DNA from: Candidatus Hydrogenedentes bacterium CG07_land_8_20_14_0_80_42_17
GTDB taxonomy: Bacteria > UBA8481
Assembly (NCBI GenBank): GCA_002780065.1
Contig: PEWQ01000025.1
Span: forward strand, 1-19,393
DNA: 19,393 nucleotides
Direction of reading: 5' to 3'
The notes beneath the pieces were generated by a model. That model saw nothing but the letters and a program-made list of their open reading frames with translations. It did no database searches and was not told the DNA's origin. Within the stretch, counting starts at the first letter, position 1, and each line of letters begins with the position of its first letter. Of this stretch, positions 15,058 through 19,393 are shown piece after piece. Both the position numbers and the translations under genes were made by a program.

Positions 15058-15855
15058 TTATTTTTCACCGCGGCTAAGAGCATATTGAGTCGCATTCGCA
15101 GAAGATAAGAATGAAAGAAGTTTTTCTTCTACGATTCGCGGATTGTCGCCTGACTGAATCGCGAGCACTCCTTCGATCATAAGATTTCGAACAAGCATCT
15201 CCTCGTCGTTCATCTTAGCAAGTTTTGTTTGGATAGGACCAGCAATCGCATTAGCAATAATTACACCGTAGAAAGTCGTTAGCAAAGCTACTGCCAAAGA
15301 CGGACCTAACGTCCCTGGATCTTTCAAATTGCGTAGAAGCTGAACAAGTCCGAGAATCGTCCCCATTAATCCAAAAGCAGGCGCTCTGATTTCAATCATG
15401 TTAAAAACACTTATTGCCGCATTGTGCCTATCTTCCATCTTCGAGTTTCTAATGTTCATGATCGTCTTGACTAATTCAGGATCAGTTCCATCGATCACGA
15501 GCTGTAACGCTCTCTTCAAGAAGTCATCAGTTATCTCTTCGAGATTATCTTCCAGAGAAAGAAGTCCTTCTCTCCTTGCTTTTTCGGAAAGAGAAACCAT
15601 CGTCGGAATTACTGCAATCGGATCAAATTTCGGAATGCTAAAAATCAATCTGAAATAGCGGAATATTCCTCTGTATTCCTTTGAAGTATAGGCTAAGATA
15701 AACACCATTGTAGTACCGCCGATAGTGATAAAAGTCGACGGGATGTCCAGATACGCTCCAAGAATTTCATACCAAACACCAGGCCTGCCCCAAAGAGCTC
15801 CAAGGCATACCATTACGAATACGCCAACTAAACCTATAATACTACCTATCTGCAT
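15058..15855 (-). CDS. motA: Flagellar motor stator protein MotA
   Basis: The channel subunit that converts ion flow through the stator into torque on the rotor. Four hydrophobic segments are visible over 265 residues: about 5-24, 38-56, 155-175 and 185-208. The cytoplasmic loop holds KARREGLLSLE (92-102), the charged region that contacts FliG. The third helix begins with APAFGLMGTILGL, carrying the conserved Pro159. A modest ribosome-binding site (TGAGG) precedes the ATG. It is the first gene of motA-motB. No convincing sigma-28 box is seen upstream. Confidence 0.94.
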   Translation of the reverse strand: MQIGSIIGLVGVFVMVCLGALWGRPGVWYEILGAYLDIPSTFITIGGTTMVFILAYTSKEYRGIFRYFRLIFSIPKFDPIAVIPTMVSLSEKARREGLLSLEDNLEEITDDFLKRALQLVIDGTDPELVKTIMNIRNSKMEDRHNAAISVFNMIEIRAPAFGLMGTILGLVQLLRNLKDPGTLGPSLAVALLTTFYGVIIANAIAGPIQTKLAKMNDEEMLVRNLMIEGVLAIQSGDNPRIVEEKLLSFLSSANATQYALSRGEK

Positions 15856-16064
15856 ATTTATGCCTCATCAAAACTTTAGTCATTTCGAATTCCTTACGGT
15901 ATTCATAAATTTCATCGGAAAAAAAAGAAGATATATTGAGATAAATATTCAAAACTTATTTTAAACTGTGGAAAAAACATGAAGAGCGGCAGACACCATC
16001 AGCTTCTGTGGGGAGAAGGATGAATCTGAATTATGATTCGGAGTCATGCAAATCGATGTTGAAT

Positions 16065-16138
16065 GAAACCACAGAGAGAGGCACTGAGACACGGAGAAAA
16101 AAATAGATAAAATTAAAAAAACTGTGTCTCCGAGCCTG
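16065..16138. repeat. CACAGAG/TGTCTC-type imperfect inverted repeat, copy 2
   Basis: A left arm ACCACAGAGAGAGGCACTGA continuing GACACGGAG, an A-rich core with GATAAAAT, and a right arm CTGTGTCTCCGAGCCT. The left arm's reverse complement resembles the right arm imperfectly. Core and right arm match the element at 57-120. The right arm lies immediately upstream of the nikR promoter region. Confidence 0.55.
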
Positions 16139-16142
16139 ATAT

Positions 16143-16168
16143 GTTATTATATTTTAAATCGTAATAAC
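16143..16168. promoter_or_regulatory. Candidate NikR operator upstream of nikR
   Basis: A perfect 7-base inverted repeat, GTTATTA then 12 bases then TAATAAC, ends 16 bases before the nikR start. Known NikR operators have the same plan of two 6-7 base half-sites with a spacer (E. coli GTATGA-N16-TCATAC; H. pylori TATWATT-N11-AATWATA). Position and geometry suggest autoregulation by nickel; the half-site itself is inferred. Confidence 0.45.
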
Positions 16169-16184
16169 GTAATAAGAGGATATG

Positions 16185-16601
16185 ATGTCTAAAATAATCA
16201 GATTTGGAATATCGCTGAGTAGTGATTTATCGAAGAGGTTTGACGTTCGCCTCAGAAAAAAAGGTTATTCAAATCGCTCTGAAGCTATTCGCGATTTAAT
16301 TCGGCAGGATTTAGTAATAGAAGAATGGCTTGAGGGATCGGATGTAGCCGGAGCTATTACACTTATTTATGATCATCACAAAAGAGAACTGCTCAATAAA
16401 ATTACGGATATTCAACATGATTTTCAGAAGATTATTGTATCGGCTCAGCATATTCATCTGGATCACCGCAATTGCCTGGAAATAATTGCAGTCAAAGGAG
16501 ATTCTGCAAAAGTGAATAAATTGGCCAATATGCTGAAGGCGATAAACGGGGTTAAACATAGCACATTAAGTATGTCCACTACAGGTAGGAGTTTAGTATA
16601 G
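16185..16601 (+). CDS. nikR: Nickel-responsive transcriptional regulator NikR
   Basis: A tetrameric repressor with an N-terminal ribbon-helix-helix DNA-binding domain (about 1-48: IRFGISLSSDL, then GYSNRSEAIRDLIR) and a C-terminal ACT-like nickel-binding domain. The square-planar nickel ligands of E. coli NikR align with H78 (IQHDF), H89 and H91 (AQHIHLDH) and C97 (NCLEI). The 138-residue length is normal. I chose the second of two adjacent ATGs (16185 rather than 16182) because it gives better spacing to AGAGGA. It stands immediately ahead of the cbiM-type transporter, which it presumably represses when nickel is plentiful. Confidence 0.95.
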   Translation: MSKIIRFGISLSSDLSKRFDVRLRKKGYSNRSEAIRDLIRQDLVIEEWLEGSDVAGAITLIYDHHKRELLNKITDIQHDFQKIIVSAQHIHLDHRNCLEIIAVKGDSAKVNKLANMLKAINGVKHSTLSMSTTGRSLV

Positions 16602-16679
16602 GAGGTATTATTTTTTTAATTAATAGTAGCACGATTTTAATATTTGTAATAAAATAAGAAGGATCTGAGAAAAGACATT

Positions 16680-16745
16680 TTGGTGGCGTAAATAATGATA
16701 GGTAAAATATTATACTGCCGCCGCCAATTTTGTATTTTTTATTTG
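16680..16745 (+). terminator. Terminator-like hairpin between nikR and cbiM
   Basis: TGGTGGCG (16681-16688) pairs with CGCCGCCA (16719-16726) over 8 bp with one G-U pair, plus a T-A outside. An inner ATAAT/ATTAT stem (16692-16696, 16709-16713) extends it. A T-rich tract (AATTTTGTATTTTTTATTT) follows. It could end nikR transcription or attenuate the transporter operon. The GC-rich stem stands out in very AT-rich surroundings. Confidence 0.45.
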
Positions 16746-16770
16746 CACATTTTAGTTAAGGAGAAAGTTT

Positions 16771-17451
16771 ATGCATATTCCAGATGGATATTTAAGTCCG
16801 GCAACATGCGGTATTTTTTATGTCGTTATGGTGCCGATTTGGACAATGGCATCAAAGATTGCTCAAAAAACATTGAAAGCACGGCAGGTGCCGCTCCTGG
16901 CTATCGGTGCGGCGTTTAGCTTTGTTATCATGATGTTCAACGTGCCTATTCCAGGAGGATCGACCGGTCATGCAGTTGGAGGTGTTTTAATCGCAATTCT
17001 TCTGGGCCCCTGGGCGGCTTGTATTGCGATCACTGTAGCTTTAGTGGTGCAGGCTTTGCTTTTTGGAGACGGAGGCATTACGGCCATTGGAGCTAATTGT
17101 TTCAATATGGCTTTTGTGCTTCCATTTGTCGGCTATTACACTTATCGCTTGATCAGTGGAAGCAGCTCTTCAACTTCGAATAGGCGTGTAATAGCCGCCG
17201 CAATCGCTGCATACCTTGGAATTAATTGTGCGGCTTTGGCAGCCGGAATCGAATTTGGCATCCAACCGTCACTGTTTCATACGGCAAATGGTCAGGCTCT
17301 CTATTGCCCTTACAGCCTTAATATTGCTGTACCTGCAATGCTTGGTGAGCATCTTTTGATATTCGGATGGATTGAGGTCATCGTGACTGCTCTTGTGGTT
17401 AAATATTTCCAGAAGCAGGATTCTATTTTACAGAAAGGAGAAGAATTATGA
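16771..17451 (+). CDS. cbiM: ECF nickel/cobalt transporter substrate-binding membrane protein CbiM/NikM
   Basis: The metal-binding S component of an energy-coupling factor transporter. It begins with the diagnostic MHIPDGYLSP, in which the N-terminal Met and His2 take part in metal binding. Further family motifs are FNVPIPGGSTGHAVGG (51-66, with a conserved His), LLFGDGGITAIGANCFNMA (about 107-125), and a late LGEHLLIFGWIE. About six to seven membrane segments lie in 226 residues. AAGGAGA precedes the ATG. Nickel rather than cobalt is the likely substrate because NikR is adjacent and no cobalamin genes or B12 riboswitch are present. The stop overlaps the next start as ATGA. Confidence 0.93.
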   Translation: MHIPDGYLSPATCGIFYVVMVPIWTMASKIAQKTLKARQVPLLAIGAAFSFVIMMFNVPIPGGSTGHAVGGVLIAILLGPWAACIAITVALVVQALLFGDGGITAIGANCFNMAFVLPFVGYYTYRLISGSSSSTSNRRVIAAAIAAYLGINCAALAAGIEFGIQPSLFHTANGQALYCPYSLNIAVPAMLGEHLLIFGWIEVIVTALVVKYFQKQDSILQKGEEL

Positions 17452-17783
17452 CTCTAATAAAAAAATTATGGATAGGGATTGGCGTTCTGATTCTTCTTTC
17501 GCCCATCGGGTTGATATTACCTGACTGGTTTAAAGCAGGAGCGGCATGGGGAGAGTGGGGTGCTGAAGAAATGCAGGAACTTGTAGGATATATTCCGCAG
17601 GGGCTTGAGAAACTTTCGAGTCTCTGGAATGCTCCGCTCCCTGATTATGCCTTTCAGGGATGGGAAGAAAGAGGTTTGGCTCATTTGAGTATTGCATATA
17701 TCTTTTCTGCTGTTGTGGGAATAGCAGTAACTGTCGGGATCGTTTTTGCTATTGGTAAATTTTTAGTGAGAAGAGAAGATTAA
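17448..17783 (+). CDS. nikN: ECF nickel transporter accessory membrane protein (NikN/PDGLE-type)
   Basis: A 111-residue protein with two membrane helices, about 5-25 and 81-105, joined by a periplasmic loop. The loop carries LSPIGLILPDWFKAGAAWGE and GYIPQGLEKL, the pattern of the PDGLE family that replaces CbiN beside CbiM in nickel-type transporters. It works with CbiM to load metal. The ATG overlaps the cbiM stop (ATGA). The stop overlaps the probable ATT start of the next gene by one base. Confidence 0.88.
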   Translation: MTLIKKLWIGIGVLILLSPIGLILPDWFKAGAAWGEWGAEEMQELVGYIPQGLEKLSSLWNAPLPDYAFQGWEERGLAHLSIAYIFSAVVGIAVTVGIVFAIGKFLVRRED

Positions 17784-17838
17784 GCAAAATTTTATAGAGC
17801 GATCTATTCTTAGCGCCGTATCTCTTCTGAAAGATTCG

Positions 17839-18612
17839 GTGCTTTGTGAGGAGTATGCACTTCGTAAAGGCTTTTTGCAGTCGCTTGATTCGCGAATAAA
17901 AACAATTACGATTTTACTCTTCGTATTGACCGCAGTTTCTTTGCAGAGAACTAGTTCAATCGGATTCTTATATTTGCTCTGCTTGATATTGGCTGTTTCT
18001 TCGAAAGTGCCGATAGTTTTTTTTCTTATTAGGACCTGGGTGTTCATACCTTTGTTCTCTCTGTGTATTACCATACCGGCTTTGTTCAGTATCGTCACGC
18101 CTGGCGAGCCGGTATCTTCATTTTTTATTCTGGGCGCAAAAGTAATAATTACCCGGCAGGGATTGGACGGAGCGATTTTATTCGTAACACGAATAACGAC
18201 CTCAGTTTCGTTCGTTATTCTATTATCTTTGACAACACGTCATACGGAGTTATTAAAGGTTCTGCGCGGGCTGGGAATTCCAAAGATTTTTGTTTTAACA
18301 GTGTCTATGTGTTACCGATATTTGTATCTCTTTGCTGAAATGGTCGAGAATATTTTTATGGCAATTAAAAGCCGGATAGGATTAGTAGTTCAGTATAAAC
18401 GCGGTCAGCAGATTGTTGCATGGAACATAGTAAATATGTGGAACAGAGCTTATCAACTGAACAATGATGTCTATAATGCTATGCTATCACGAGGATATAC
18501 TGGAGAACCTCGGCTCCTATCAAAATTCCAGACAGGTTTTTTGGATTGGGTCTGCCTGTTGGCTTCGGTAATTTTGTGCACAACAATCTTCTACATCGAG
18601 AACAAATTATGA
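17839..18612 (+). CDS. cbiQ: ECF transporter transmembrane (T) component CbiQ
   Basis: The integral-membrane coupling subunit linking the metal-binding component to the ATPase. Family features are SLDSRIKTITILLF near the N terminus, the coupling-helix region TELLKVLRGLGIP, and the second coupling motif AMLSRGYTGEPR near the C terminus, with about five hydrophobic segments. From this GTG it has 257 residues. The frame remains open upstream to 17770 and encodes KQNFIERSILSAVSLLKDS, which resembles the usual CbiQ N terminus. The only start-like codon that includes this is ATT at 17779, overlapping the nikN stop (ATTAA). The native protein is therefore probably about 20 residues longer. The 3' end overlaps cbiO as ATGA. 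Confidence 0.9.
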   Translation: MLCEEYALRKGFLQSLDSRIKTITILLFVLTAVSLQRTSSIGFLYLLCLILAVSSKVPIVFFLIRTWVFIPLFSLCITIPALFSIVTPGEPVSSFFILGAKVIITRQGLDGAILFVTRITTSVSFVILLSLTTRHTELLKVLRGLGIPKIFVLTVSMCYRYLYLFAEMVENIFMAIKSRIGLVVQYKRGQQIVAWNIVNMWNRAYQLNNDVYNAMLSRGYTGEPRLLSKFQTGFLDWVCLLASVILCTTIFYIENKL

Positions 18613-19393
18613 ATGAGATTATTTTTGAACTGAAGGACGTCCATTATTCTTACTTAAACAGATATCCCGCTATGTGTGGAATTGATATGACTATTCAAAG
18701 AGGAGAGAATATCGCCGTCGTAGGAGCAAATGGAACAGGAAAATCAACTCTTCTATATCTTCTTGATGGTTTATTATTCCCTGACAAAGGCAAGGTTATG
18801 GCATTTGGTCAGGAGCTAAGTGAGCAATCACTTATCGAAGAACAATTCTCACATTCTTTTCGAAGCAAGGTAGGATTGGTATTTCAAAATGCTGACATTC
18901 AATTATTCTGCCCGTCTGTTCGAGAAGACATTTCTTTCGGGCCGCTTCAGTTAGGCATTGATGAAGACGAAATTAAAAAACGCATTACAAATATTTCGGG
19001 ATTACTCGATATTCAGCAGTTGTTAGACCGAAGCCCTCATCAATTGAGTATTGGAGAAAAAAGAAGAGTTGCGATTGCTTCTGTGTTAGCAATTGAACCT
19101 GATGTTTTACTTCTTGATGAGCCAACAGCCGGTCTTGATCCGCTAACCGTCAGGCATATTGTTGACATTTTACTTGAGGCAAAGAGCAGGGGTAAGACAA
19201 TTATTACTGCAACGCATGATTTACATATTGTCGCCGAAATGGCAGACATTGTTTATGTGTTAGGCCGCGATAAAAAAATATTTGCTTCAGGAAACGCTTC
19301 GGATATTTTGAGCGATGAAGAATTGCTACGAAATAATAATCTCATTCATATTCACAGTCACAAGCATATAAATGTCATTCACAATCATTCGCA
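18609..19393 (+). CDS. cbiO: ECF transporter ATPase CbiO/NikO (3' end outside the window)
   Basis: The ATP-binding subunit powering nickel/cobalt uptake; at least 261 residues are visible and the frame is still open at the window end. All ABC motifs are present: Walker A GANGTGKST (39-47), Q-loop VFQNADIQLF (Q93), signature LSIGEKRR (146-153), Walker B VLLLDEPTAGLD (166-177) and switch H203 (ATHD). The last visible residues form a His-rich tail (IHIHSHKHINVIHNHS), common in nickel-handling proteins and perhaps a metal buffer or sensor. The ATG overlaps the cbiQ stop as ATGA. It is the fourth coupled gene of the operon. Confidence 0.94.
   Translation, partial: MNEIIFELKDVHYSYLNRYPAMCGIDMTIQRGENIAVVGANGTGKSTLLYLLDGLLFPDKGKVMAFGQELSEQSLIEEQFSHSFRSKVGLVFQNADIQLFCPSVREDISFGPLQLGIDEDEIKKRITNISGLLDIQQLLDRSPHQLSIGEKRRVAIASVLAIEPDVLLLDEPTAGLDPLTVRHIVDILLEAKSRGKTIITATHDLHIVAEMADIVYVLGRDKKIFASGNASDILSDEELLRNNNLIHIHSHKHINVIHNHS

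Larger units (their letters stand above)
15856..16184. other. Intergenic region between motA and nikR
   Basis: A 329-base divergent gap without a gene. It holds the upstream region of motA (15856-15960, no clear promoter boxes recognised), a featureless stretch (about 15961-16060), a CACAGAG-type inverted repeat (16065-16138) and a candidate NikR operator (16143-16168) just before nikR. Confidence 0.6.

Noticed and set aside
15856-15960. Sigma-28 flagellar promoter for motA
   Set aside because: A TCCGATGA on the minus strand partly resembles the -10 element, but no TAAA-type -35 lies at the right distance.
16602-16770. Cobalamin riboswitch before cbiM
   Set aside because: No B12-box or other conserved cobalamin riboswitch motif is present; the neighbouring NikR points to nickel instead.
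1-19393. CRISPR array or defence island
   Set aside because: No regularly spaced direct repeats, cas genes or known defence domains were seen; the dispersed repeats are single and unevenly placed.

Overview
The window reads as a bacterial chromosome segment of moderate AT content with densely packed genes. Several neighbours are translationally coupled by ATGA or TGATG overlaps. The organism looks Gram-negative (a predicted outer-membrane barrel with a C-terminal Phe, and an AmpG muropeptide permease), motile (MotA/MotB stator pair), and a user of molybdenum-hydroxylase and nickel enzymes, so probably anaerobic or facultative. I cannot assign a phylum from the sequence alone.

Layout. 1-306: two kinds of dispersed repeat, then tRNA-Glu(UUC) on the minus strand with a clear promoter. 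307-5273: pcm, a MocA-type molybdenum cofactor cytidylyltransferase, a YgfM-like FAD subunit, and an XdhD-like protein fusing the 2Fe-2S and molybdopterin domains. This set resembles the E. coli ygfM-xdhD-mocA region, which is associated with selenium-dependent molybdenum hydroxylases. 5312-7545: an outer-membrane protein and AmpG. 7610-9193 (minus): an NCS2 purine permease and a small two-helix membrane protein. 9293-10180: a XerC-type recombinase. 10194-10565 (minus): the 5' part of a ferredoxin-NADP reductase gene, cut off at a repeat that also occurs at the start of the window.

10596-13064 (minus) is the most striking gene. It is one cytosolic protein joining a histidine kinase, a CoA-disulfide-reductase/NADH-oxidase-type flavoprotein and a rhodanese domain. 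A stand-alone response-regulator receiver lies divergently across a 150-base intergenic region. The likely reading is a redox or sulfur-state sensing two-component system in which the enzyme is the sensor.

13638-15855: a SHOCT-tailed membrane protein, then motB and motA (minus). 16185 to the window end: nikR with a candidate operator, followed by cbiM-nikN-cbiQ-cbiO, an ECF-type nickel/cobalt uptake transporter. A terminator-like hairpin lies in the leader of cbiM, cbiQ probably uses a non-canonical ATT start, and cbiO is cut by the window edge in a His-rich tail.
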